Under the pieces are notes generated by a model that was not told the origin of the DNA, ran no database searches, and was given only the letters and a program-made list of their open reading frames with translations. The position numbers were made by a program, and so were the translations under genes. Source: Lentisphaerota bacterium (GTDB taxonomy: Bacteria; Verrucomicrobiota; Kiritimatiellia; RFP12; UBA3636). Taken from it: a stretch of 13,481 bases of DNA. Positions 7,126 to 13,481 of this stretch are shown here, one piece after another (within the stretch, counting starts at the first letter, position 1; the number at the start of each line of letters is the position of its first letter). The DNA is taken from assembly GCA_012514445.1 (NCBI GenBank), contig JAAZAI010000220.1:1-13481 (forward strand), given 5' to 3'.

Positions 7126-9802
7126 AGGATGAAAGCATCTTCTCGAGGCGGGCGATTTCGGCGAGGAGCTCCGCGCGGCGGGCGCGCTGCTGATCGAGGA
7201 TCGCGGGCGGCGCCTTCGAAACGAACTTCTCGTTCGAGAGCTTCGCCTCCACCGTCGCGAGGAAGCCCCGCTGGCGAGCGATCTCCTCGGCGAGGCGCTT
7301 GCGCTCGGCCTCGACGTCGATCGCGCCCTCCACGCGGATGCCGATCGCTCCGATCGCGGCGGTCGCCGTCGGCATGCCGGAGAGCGGCGCGTCCGCGTGG
7401 ATGTCGAGTTTTCCTGCGCGCAGCGCGGTGCGGATCGCCTCCGCGTCGCGCGCGAGGCGTTCGGCGGACGCGCCGTCCACGGCGTTGACGACGTAGTCGA
7501 TCTCCTTCGAGGGGGCGATGCCGGCCTCGGTGCGCAGGGCGCGCCCGGCGGTGATCAGCTCGCGCTTGGCGTCCACGTAGCGGCGGACGTCCTCGGTGAG
7601 GTTCCACGCGAGGTTGTCGGCGGCGGGGTAGGGACCCGGCCACGGCGCCTCCATGATGGACTCGTCGTCGTTCGCATAGCCCATCTGGTGCCACAGCTCC
7701 TCGGTGAGGAAGGGCATGAACGGGTGCAGCATCCGCAGCAGGCGGCCGAAGACGTCCGCCATGATGGCGAGCACCTGGCGGCGGCGCGCCGCGTCCTCGC
7801 CGTAGAGGTCGGCCTTGGCGGATTCGAGGTACCAGTCGCAGAACTGCGTCCAGGCGAAGTCGTAGAGCGCGAGCGCGGCGTCCTGGAAGCGGTACTTGCC
7901 GAGCGCCTCGTCGACGGTGGCGGCGGTGCGCTGGCAGGTGGCGAGCAGGTGGCGGTCGTCGTCCCCGAGCAGCGCGGGATCGAGGCTCAGACCGTCGCGG
8001 ACGATCGCGCGCCAGTCGACCTCGGGGGCCTTCTCGGCGTGCATGCGCATGAAGCGGGCGGCGTTCCAGATCTTGGTGCCGAAGTTGCGCCCGATCTCGA
8101 ACTTGTCGAGGTTGACGTAGACGTCCATGCCGGGCGACGTGATCTGCATCAGGCTGAAGCGCAGCGCGTCGGCGCTGTACTGGGCGATGATGTCGAGCGG
8201 GTCGATGGAGTTGCCGAGCGACTTGGACATCTTGCGGCCCTGGTCGTCGCGGACGACGCCGTGGATGACGACGTTGGCGAACGGCTCGCGGCCCATGAAC
8301 TTGCAGCCGGCCATGATCATGCGGGCGACCCAGAAGAAGATGATGTCCGGGGCGGTGACGAGGTCGGCCGTGGGGTAGTAGAAGTCCAGGTCGCGGCTGT
8401 CGCGCTGCGGCCAGCCCAGTGTGCTGAACGGCCAGAGCCAGGAGGAGAACCACGTGTCGAGCACGTCGGGGTCCTGCTGGATCGCCTCGCCGCGGGCGCC
8501 GCAGGCGGGGCATGTCTCGGGCGCGTCGGGCGCGGCCCATTCGTGGCCGCAGGCGCACGTGTAGACGGGGATGCGGTGGCCCCACCAGATCTGCCGGGAG
8601 ATGCACCAGTCGCGGATCCCCTCCATCCAGGAGAAGTAGATGTTCTCGTAGCGCTTCGGGGTGAACGCGACGCGGCCGGAGCGCACCGCCTCGATGGCGG
8701 GTTCGGCCAGCGGCTTCATGCGCACGAACCACTGCTTCGAGAGGCGCGACTCGACGACCGTGCTGCAGCGGTAGCAGTGGCCGACGGAGTTCTTGTAGGG
8801 CTCGACCTTGACGAGGAAGCCGCCCTTCTCCAGATCCTCGACGATGCGCTTGCGGCATTCGAAGCGGTCGAGGCCCTCGTAGCCGGAGAGCTCGTTCATC
8901 GTGCCGTCGCCGTTCATGATGTTCACGGCGGGCAGGTTGTGGCGCTGCGCGACGCCGAAGTCGTTCGCGTCGTGCGCCGGCGTGATCTTGACGACGCCGG
9001 TGCCGAACTCGCGCTCGACGTAGTCGTCGGCGACGACGGGGATCGCCTTGTTGGAGAGGGGCAGGAGGACGGTCGCGCCGTGCAGGTGGAGGTAGCGCTC
9101 GTCCTTGGGGTTGACGGCGACGGCCGTGTCGCCGGGGAGCGTCTCGGGGCGCGTCGTGGCGACCTGCACGTATTCGCCGGGGCGGTCGGCGACGGGGTAG
9201 CGCACATGCCAGAGGAAGCCGTCGTTGGGCTCGTGCTCGCTTTCGTCGTCCGCGAGCGCGGTGCCGCAGCGCGGGCACCAGTTGACGATGTAGTTGCCGC
9301 GGTAGACGAGGTTCTCGTCGTAGAGGCGGCAGAAGACTTCGGCGACGGCGCGGCTGAGGCCCTCGTCCATCGTGAAGCGCTCATGCTCCCAGTCGCAGCT
9401 GCAGCCGAGGCGGCGGAGCTGGCCGACGATCGTGCCGCCGTACTGTCCGCGCCAGTCCCAGACGCGCTCGATGAACGCTTCGCGACCGAGGTCTCGGCGG
9501 GTCTTGCCCTCCTTCTTGAGCGCCTTTTCGACGACGTTCTGCGTGGCGATGCCGGCGTGGTCGGTGCCGGGGACCCACAGGACGTTGTACCCCTGCATGC
9601 GGCGCCAGCGCACCAGCACGTCCTGGACGCTGTTGTTGAGCGCGTGGCCCATGTGCAGGATGCCGGTGACGTTGGGCGGCGGGATCACGACGCAGTAGGG
9701 CTTGCCGCCCTTGCTGGAATCGCCCTTGAAGCGGCCCGTGCGCTCCCACCAGCCGTACCACTTGTCCTCGATCGTCTTGGGGTCGAAATGCTTGTCCATC
9801 AT
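7118..9802 (-). CDS. valS: Valyl-tRNA synthetase
   Basis: This class I synthetase, 894 residues, attaches valine to tRNA-Val and edits mischarged threonine. The protein begins with KHFDPKTIEDKWYGWWE, standard for ValRS. The HIGH signature is HMGH (50-53) in PPPNVTGILHMGHALN, and the KMSKS loop is at 524-528. The CP1 editing domain (about 190-340) includes ATTRPETLPGDTAVAVNPKD. A Cys4 zinc-ribbon-like insert (C416, C418, C431, C434) precedes DPDVLDTWFSSWLWPFSTLGWP (444-465). The anticodon-binding domain follows the catalytic core. The last 65 residues or so form the tRNA-binding coiled coil typical of ValRS. Two tandem ATG codons occur at 9802 and 9799. The frame is open to an ATG at 9844, but that ATG lies at the end of the upstream gene's terminator and would add unconserved residues. 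The 104-base gap upstream holds hairpins and no obvious promoter. Confidence 0.97.
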   Translation of the reverse strand: MMDKHFDPKTIEDKWYGWWERTGRFKGDSSKGGKPYCVVIPPPNVTGILHMGHALNNSVQDVLVRWRRMQGYNVLWVPGTDHAGIATQNVVEKALKKEGKTRRDLGREAFIERVWDWRGQYGGTIVGQLRRLGCSCDWEHERFTMDEGLSRAVAEVFCRLYDENLVYRGNYIVNWCPRCGTALADDESEHEPNDGFLWHVRYPVADRPGEYVQVATTRPETLPGDTAVAVNPKDERYLHLHGATVLLPLSNKAIPVVADDYVEREFGTGVVKITPAHDANDFGVAQRHNLPAVNIMNGDGTMNELSGYEGLDRFECRKRIVEDLEKGGFLVKVEPYKNSVGHCYRCSTVVESRLSKQWFVRMKPLAEPAIEAVRSGRVAFTPKRYENIYFSWMEGIRDWCISRQIWWGHRIPVYTCACGHEWAAPDAPETCPACGARGEAIQQDPDVLDTWFSSWLWPFSTLGWPQRDSRDLDFYYPTADLVTAPDIIFFWVARMIMAGCKFMGREPFANVVIHGVVRDDQGRKMSKSLGNSIDPLDIIAQYSADALRFSLMQITSPGMDVYVNLDKFEIGRNFGTKIWNAARFMRMHAEKAPEVDWRAIVRDGLSLDPALLGDDDRHLLATCQRTAATVDEALGKYRFQDAALALYDFAWTQFCDWYLESAKADLYGEDAARRRQVLAIMADVFGRLLRMLHPFMPFLTEELWHQMGYANDDESIMEAPWPGPYPAADNLAWNLTEDVRRYVDAKRELITAGRALRTEAGIAPSKEIDYVVNAVDGASAERLARDAEAIRTALRAGKLDIHADAPLSGMPTATAAIGAIGIRVEGAIDVEAERKRLAEEIARQRGFLATVEAKLSNEKFVSKAPPAILDQQRARRAELLAEIARLEKMLSSLG

Positions 9803-9813
9803 GTCAAACCGCC

Positions 9814-9833
9814 GCGGCCGGACTGCCGGCCGC
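9814..9833 (-). promoter_or_regulatory. GC-rich hairpin in the valS leader
   Basis: GCGGCCGG and CCGGCCGC are perfect eight-base complements around a four-base loop, ending 11 bases before the first valS ATG. The only SD-like bases (GGCGG) follow the stem directly. The hairpin could affect ribosome access or mRNA stability. No T-box features such as the conserved T-box sequence are visible. Confidence 0.4.
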
Positions 9834-9843
9834 CGCGCCTCCA

Positions 9844-9879
9844 TTCAAAGAAACGGCCGGATCCGTCGCGGACCCGGCC
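9844..9879 (-). terminator. Intrinsic terminator of the outer-membrane protein gene
   Basis: On the minus strand, GGCCGGGTCCG and CGGATCCGGCC form an 11-pair stem (one G-T wobble) with loop CGA at 9879-9855. It is followed by GTTTCTTTGAA, a T-rich tail. It lies 27 bases after the stop of the barrel protein gene and is the best intrinsic terminator in the window. Confidence 0.8.
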
Positions 9880-9906
9880 TGGCCTCGGAAACCGCGATGC
9901 GCGCGG

Positions 9907-10632
9907 CTAGAAGCGCAGCCCGGCCATGCCGTAGACCACGTCGTCGTCGTCGAAGAGGTCGGCGCCGCCCACCGCGTAGACGTTGCGGTTGAAGATCATG
10001 TCGAGGCCGACCGTCAGGCCGAACATGTTGTCGGAATCGGAGTCGTAGCCTTCGGCGTCGACATACGAGAACGCGGGGCCCGCGAAGACGCCGATCATCT
10101 CGGGGAAGATGCGGGTGGAGCTGCGCAGCTCGTTCATGAGCCCGAAGGTGAGGAAGCCGTCCACCTGGGACCAGGCGCCCTCGTCGAAGTCCGCGAAGGA
10201 ATATTCGAGTCCGCTCGTGAGGCGGTAGCTCGTGATCGTCTCCATGAGCGGAAGTTGCTCGGACTGGATGAGGTTGGCCCAGAGGCCGACGCCCCAGATC
10301 GTCGAGGAATCGTCTTCCTCGTCGCTGCTCCAGTCGGTGTCTTCGCTCAGGTCCGCGACGCCCGCGAGGCCGTACACGGTGATCCAGCGCGCGATGTCGT
10401 AGCCGAGGACCACATTGAAGCGCGTGAGCTCCTTTTCCACGATGGTGCCGCTCTTGGCCTCCAGGTTGCGGGTCGCGCCGGCGCCGTAGACCGCCAGGTG
10501 CCAGCCGCTCAGGTCGCCTTCGAGAAGCCCGAAGTCGAGGTTGTCCGTGTCCCTCGAAGAAGGCGTCACCGCGAAAGATGCCGAGGTCATGACGGCCGCG
10601 ACGGCGGCAGCGATCCAGATTGACTTGCTCAT
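9907..10632 (-). CDS. Small outer-membrane beta-barrel protein
   Basis: This 241-residue protein has a clear Sec signal peptide (MSKSIWIAAAVAAVMTSASFA, cleavage after about residue 21). The mature part alternates short amphipathic strands, such as WITVYGLAGVADL and FGLTVGLDMIF, with very acidic loops (DWSSDEEDDSS, DSDSDN, DDDD). It ends in GMAGLRF. A C-terminal Phe after alternating hydrophobics is the usual recognition signal for outer-membrane barrel assembly. The size suggests eight to ten strands. The substrate or binding partner is unknown, and porin, lipid-modifying or structural roles are all possible. Only a weak GGA lies eight bases before the ATG. The gene diverges from the leucine-rich-repeat gene and ends in a strong terminator. 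Confidence 0.8.
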   Translation of the reverse strand: MSKSIWIAAAVAAVMTSASFAVTPSSRDTDNLDFGLLEGDLSGWHLAVYGAGATRNLEAKSGTIVEKELTRFNVVLGYDIARWITVYGLAGVADLSEDTDWSSDEEDDSSTIWGVGLWANLIQSEQLPLMETITSYRLTSGLEYSFADFDEGAWSQVDGFLTFGLMNELRSSTRIFPEMIGVFAGPAFSYVDAEGYDSDSDNMFGLTVGLDMIFNRNVYAVGGADLFDDDDVVYGMAGLRF

Positions 10633-10653
10633 GTGTATTTCCGTGCTTGGGGG

Positions 10654-10682
10654 TTGATAAAGACGTGGGGGTGTTCTATAAT
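10654..10682 (+). promoter_or_regulatory. Near-consensus sigma-70 promoter for the LRR lipoprotein gene
   Basis: TTGATA (10654-10659) and TATAAT (10677-10682) are separated by exactly 17 bases. The -10 box is perfect and the -35 box differs from TTGACA at one position. Transcription would start near 10689, giving a leader of about 70 bases before the TTG start codon at 10759. Confidence 0.75.
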
Positions 10683-10758
10683 GGCGGCTCGGTAAACTGA
10701 TACGCCTTCTTTAGGACAATATGCTACCGGATTTTCGCCGAAACTCAAGGATTTTATT

Positions 10759-11625
10759 TTGAACAAGCCACTGTCGCCTTTTCTCGCCCTCGCCGCGGCG
10801 TCGCTGGGTCTCGTTTCCGGATGCTTCCCGCAGGCCGCTCCCGACAAGCTCGTCACGGCCACCTCGCTCGAAGAGGCCGCCCGTCTGGGCGCCGGAGTCG
10901 AGTGCCTCGACCTCTCCACCGCCCCCCGGCTCGCCGCCTTCCCCGAGGGGATCGCCGCCCACGCCGCCCTGCGCAAGCTCTCCCTGCGCGGGCAGCCCGC
11001 GGCCGCCGCGCTCCCCGCCGCCATCGGCTCGCTCGCCGCGCTCGAAAGCCTCGACCTCGCCGAGACCGGCCTCAAATCCCTTCCCGACGCCTTCGCGGCG
11101 CTGTCCGGACTCCGCCACCTGTACCTTTCCGACAACGGCATCACCAACTTCCCCGCGCCGCTCGGGGCGCTCAAGGATCTGACGTATCTCAACCTCGACC
11201 GCAACGCCCTCGCCGCCCTGTCGCCCGACATCGGCGGCCTCGCGGGCCTCAAATGGCTCCGCCTCAATCACAACCGGCTCGCCGATCTGCCGCCCGAGGC
11301 CGCCCAGCTCAAGAACGTCAAGCGCCTCTACCTGCGCGGCAACGCGCTCGAAAAACTTCCCGAGGCCGTCCTCGGGATGACCGCGCTCGAAGAGCTCGAC
11401 CTCGGCGCCAACCGCATCGCCGAACTTCCCGAGGCGATCGTCGACATGCCCAACCTCCATCGCATCGACCTCGACGGCAACCCGCTCGTCAAGCTCCCCG
11501 AAGGCATCGGCCGCATGAAGAAACTGCGCTGGCTCGTCGTCAACAACTGCCAGCTCCCCGTCGAAGAGCAACAGCGCGTCCGCCAGCTCTTCCCCGACAA
11601 GGTCAAGGTCCACATCGCGTTCTAA
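10759..11625 (+). CDS. Leucine-rich-repeat lipoprotein
   Basis: This 288-residue protein starts with TTG. An AAGGA lies seven bases upstream and supports that start. Residues 1-21 form a lipoprotein signal with lipobox LVSGC, so Cys22 should be lipidated and the protein tethered to a membrane. From about residue 47 to 262 there are about nine leucine-rich repeats of 23 residues, pattern LxxLxLxxNxLxxLPxxhxxL. Clear units are LRHLYLSDNGITNFP, LTYLNLDRNALAALSP, LKWLRLNHNRLADLPP and LEELDLGANRIAELPE. The C-terminal cap ends at VKVHIAF. Such repeats form a curved scaffold for protein binding, and no enzyme domain is present. The ligand is unknown. Its TAA stop is the first unit of a hexamer repeat array. 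Confidence 0.88.
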   Translation: MNKPLSPFLALAAASLGLVSGCFPQAAPDKLVTATSLEEAARLGAGVECLDLSTAPRLAAFPEGIAAHAALRKLSLRGQPAAAALPAAIGSLAALESLDLAETGLKSLPDAFAALSGLRHLYLSDNGITNFPAPLGALKDLTYLNLDRNALAALSPDIGGLAGLKWLRLNHNRLADLPPEAAQLKNVKRLYLRGNALEKLPEAVLGMTALEELDLGANRIAELPEAIVDMPNLHRIDLDGNPLVKLPEGIGRMKKLRWLVVNNCQLPVEEQQRVRQLFPDKVKVHIAF

Positions 11626-11670
11626 TCTTAATCGTAATCGTAATCGTAATCCTAATCGTACTCCTAATCC
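11623..11670 (+). repeat. Degenerate TAATCG hexamer array
   Basis: Eight head-to-tail six-base units are present: TAATCT, three TAATCG, TAATCC, TAATCG, TACTCC and TAATCC. The first unit contains the stop codon of the LRR gene. Looser copies such as TCAATCG continue to about 11690. The array fills half of the 95-base gap before the TadE-like gene. Confidence 0.8.
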
Positions 11671-11720
11671 TCGTCGCTATCTCAATCGAGTCAGAAGGCC
11701 ATGCGCGACGCGGAGGCAAA

Positions 11721-12290
11721 ATGAACCGACAGCCGACACGCAAGGTTTCGCGCAAGTCCGCTCCCGCCCGCCGCCGAAGCGGGCAGGCGATGGTCGAGTT
11801 CGTCATCGCCATCGTCGGCGTGCTCGTCGTCGCCGCCGGCATCCTCCTGCTCGCCGAGCTGCACCGCGCGGACACCGATACCGCCGTCGAGGCGACCGCC
11901 GAGGCGATCGACGACTCGATGGGCTCCGCCATCGCCTCCTCCTTCACGCCCGTCGACGACTGGCGGGAGGGCCGCGACGCCATGCGCCACACGAAGGACG
12001 ACCAGCCCGACCGCGGCAGCTTCGCCGGCGTCCGCGCCCGCGTCGCCCGCCGCACCGCGCCCGACGGCGACTGGTCCGGCCTCGCGCGCCTCGACGGTTC
12101 GGGCGCGCGCTACGACGACATCAGGCAGTTCAGCGACGGCGCGATGGACTCCGCCACCTTCCGCTTCCACCGCGGCGCCAGCCAGCAGACCGTGGAGCCG
12201 CTCCCCGTGCTCCGCCGCCTGCTCGGCCTCCCCGACGCGATGACCCTCCGCAACGAAACCTGGATGCCCTCCACCGGCGGGCTGTACTAG
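11721..12290 (+). CDS. TadE-like class III pseudopilin
   Basis: This 189-residue protein has a basic leader (1-20), then GQAMVEFVIAIVGVLVVAAG and a hydrophobic helix to about residue 46, as in TadE-like proteins (PF07811). In Flp/Tad systems the prepilin peptidase TadV cuts after Gly in a G/XXXXE-Y motif. Here G21 is followed by Glu at +5 and Phe at +6, so processing is plausible. The rest, about 140 residues, would be extracytoplasmic and has no recognised domain. The ATG at 11721 has GGAGG four bases upstream. No other tad gene (ATPase, secretin, TadV) is in the window, so it is either an orphan or served by a distant cluster. The frame is open far upstream through the repeat array and across the LRR gene, but without a usable start. 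Confidence 0.82.
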   Translation: MNRQPTRKVSRKSAPARRRSGQAMVEFVIAIVGVLVVAAGILLLAELHRADTDTAVEATAEAIDDSMGSAIASSFTPVDDWREGRDAMRHTKDDQPDRGSFAGVRARVARRTAPDGDWSGLARLDGSGARYDDIRQFSDGAMDSATFRFHRGASQQTVEPLPVLRRLLGLPDAMTLRNETWMPSTGGLY

Positions 12291-12313
12291 CCTGGCGCTC
12301 CCGAAGCGCCAGG
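12291..12313 (+). terminator. Strong hairpin right after the TadE-like gene
   Basis: CCTGGCGCT (12291-12299) and AGCGCCAGG (12305-12313) pair perfectly over nine bases around a five-base loop, starting at the base after the TAG stop. The sequence that follows is GGAAAGG with no T-run, so termination may be weak or factor-assisted. Confidence 0.55.
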
Positions 12314-12320
12314 GGAAAGG

Positions 12321-12341
12321 GTTCAGGCTTCAGGGTTCAGG
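12321..12341 (+). repeat. Three TTCAGG heptamers
   Basis: GTTCAGG, CTTCAGG and GTTCAGG lie head to tail between the hairpin after the TadE-like gene and the start of the next gene. With the hexamer array at 11623, the TadE-like gene has a short tandem repeat on each side. Confidence 0.6.
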
Positions 12342-12353
12342 GAATGATATCGA

Positions 12354-13481
12354 ATGGAGTATCGCGTGTTCTCGGAACATTGGTTTCAATGCGGTCTTGC
12401 GGTCGGGGCGAGTTTTCTGGCGGTCGGGGCTGTGGCGGCGTCGGCGGGCAACGACTATGTCGAAGCCAGTTCGAGCACGCCCGGGGTCGTCGAGGTGTGC
12501 CAGTTGGGATGGATTTCCACATCACGACTGCAAATGTCTCTGACGCGTTCAAGGCCAATGTCGCCGTCAATCCTGCTCCGGGCTGGAATCTGATCAGCTC
12601 GAATCCCGCGTCGTTTGAAATGACCGTCGGTGGCAGCAAGGGGTATGAAGTCCGCAGTCAAAGCAACGAGGAGGACAAGGCCGGAGGCAACATCTTCCTG
12701 TTCAAGGTGGATGTCGAGATCGACGGCGTTGGAGAAGACAAGGAAGAAACGGAAGGGGCGTTTGTCGGCTACGCCGACTGCGCAAATGGGTTTGATCCGG
12801 CCTGCGTGGCGGCGATGAAGCCCGTCAGGATCCGCTGTATGCCCGCCAAGCGCCCTGACGGAGAAAGGATCGTCCTCACATTCCCGCCCGGTCATTTGCT
12901 CGAGAAGATCGGGACGACCTATCAGGCGGCGCAGTCTTCCTACAAGGCCAACGAAATCGGCGACAAGTCGTTTTGGCTCCACGGGCACGCAGCGTCCGGG
13001 GCGGTGCGCGACAGAGTGATCCTGGCGGAGCATAATATCAACGGATGCAAGGATGAGGCTAAATACACGGTCGTCAAGGTGAACTTCATTGAGGCCTCTT
13101 CTACCGTCGCCGACAACAGCCCTCAGCAGTTTGAAGGACACCAAACCGATTTCGGGGATCCATGCGATCCCGATGATCCAGGGCAAGCCCTTGTGGTTTT
13201 CCACAAGGATGTGCGGAACGAGGATTTCGTTGTCCAAGACTATGACGTCACCCTGAAAGCCAACATCATGCCGGTCTGTCTTGCTGCCGACCAACTCAGC
13301 GAAAGCTGGACCAAAGTGGTGGGACCGAGTTCTGGAGGCTTCAACCGCACTGACACCTTTGAAGTTAAGTACAAGAACGCGAAGAAAAGCGGGCTTTATC
13401 AATGTACATTCGATCTCGGATTGAGCGGTTGTGCCAAGAGCGGCGTGAATCTCCACCTGCCCCTGGGTGGACCAGACGTTA
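12354..13481 (+). CDS. Secreted protein of unknown function, apparent early frameshift, C-terminus beyond window
   Basis: Two frames share this gene. The frame from ATG 12354 (or GTG 12366, which has GGAG six bases upstream) encodes a signal peptide, GLAVGASFLAVGAVAASA, then GNDYVEASSSTPGVVEVC, and degenerates after about 12513. A second frame, with an ATG at 12509, continues open to the window end for 324 codons with a natural-looking composition. Upstream of 12509 that second frame (open from an ATG at 12344) gives only Arg/Gly-rich shadow sequence. One missing base near 12510-12513 would join them as CQLGW-DFHITTANVSDAF. The mature part has scattered cysteines and a segment SESWTKVVGPSSGGFNRTDT ... 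KKSGLYQCTFDLGLSG that hints at an Ig-like beta-sandwich. I do not recognise the family. The region is AT-richer than the neighbours (32 of 60 G+C in 12661-12720). Confidence 0.65.

Noticed and set aside
9803..9844. A valS start at ATG 9844
   Set aside because: It lies at the end of the upstream gene's terminator tail and would add an Arg-rich stretch not expected in ValRS.
7397..9910. An 837-codon open frame on the plus strand opposite valS
   Set aside because: It is an antisense shadow of valyl-tRNA synthetase in GC-rich DNA, rich in Val, Asp, Gly and Arg, with no family resemblance. The valS frame has all its signature motifs.
10999..11006. An exact GCGGCCGC site inside the LRR gene, considered as evidence on the enzyme's specificity
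   Set aside because: At this GC content one or two such sites are expected in 13 kb by chance. A protected genome need not avoid its own site, so it says nothing about specificity.
10821..12290. A 489-codon frame crossing the LRR gene, the hexamer array and the TadE-like gene
   Set aside because: Only its last 189 codons are a real gene. The first part is Arg/Pro-rich shadow of the LRR gene. The Ile/Val/Leu tract encoded by the hexamers looks membrane-like but has no start codon in frame ahead of it.

Overview
The window is a stretch of a high-GC bacterial chromosome. It probably comes from the Planctomycetes-Verrucomicrobia-Chlamydiae group, and Kiritimatiellota or Lentisphaerota fit best. 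The clues are a huge secreted protein combining a right-handed beta-helix, a choice-of-anchor-Q-like motif and InlB B-repeats, an orphan TadE-like pseudopilin, a lipoprotein made of leucine-rich repeats, and short tandem repeats between genes. The lineage is an inference from family knowledge, not from a marker gene.

Minus strand, 1-5250: four genes run in one direction. A C5-cytosine methyltransferase (3991-5250) is followed, with a one-base TGATG overlap, by a NotI-family restriction endonuclease (3083-3991). Eight bases further on is a FatA/FatB-type acyl-ACP thioesterase (2286-3074). After 39 bases comes the secreted beta-helix/InlB-repeat protein, which starts at 2246 and runs off the left edge. 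The restriction-modification pair is visibly less GC-rich than the valyl-tRNA synthetase region, for example 34 of 60 bases in 3121-3180 against 46 of 60 in 8521-8580. It looks like an inserted island.

Plus strand, 5387-7101: transcribed divergently from the methyltransferase are a small unknown protein with a C-X4-C-X-C cluster and, overlapping it as ATGA, a membrane-anchored HtrA/DegS-like serine protease with one PDZ domain. A short palindrome lies in the divergent intergenic region.

Minus strand, 7118-10632: a small outer-membrane beta-barrel protein precedes valyl-tRNA synthetase. A strong intrinsic terminator and a second GC-rich hairpin lie between them. A perfect hairpin covers the convergent ends of htrA and valS.

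Plus strand, 10654-13481: a near-consensus sigma-70 promoter drives a TTG-started leucine-rich-repeat lipoprotein. An orphan TadE-like pseudopilin follows. Next comes an AT-richer secreted protein of unknown function that appears frameshifted early and runs off the right edge. A degenerate TAATCG hexamer array and a TTCAGG heptamer array lie on either side of the TadE gene. No stretch of more than 300 bases lacks a gene. I saw no tRNA, rRNA, CRISPR array or transposase.
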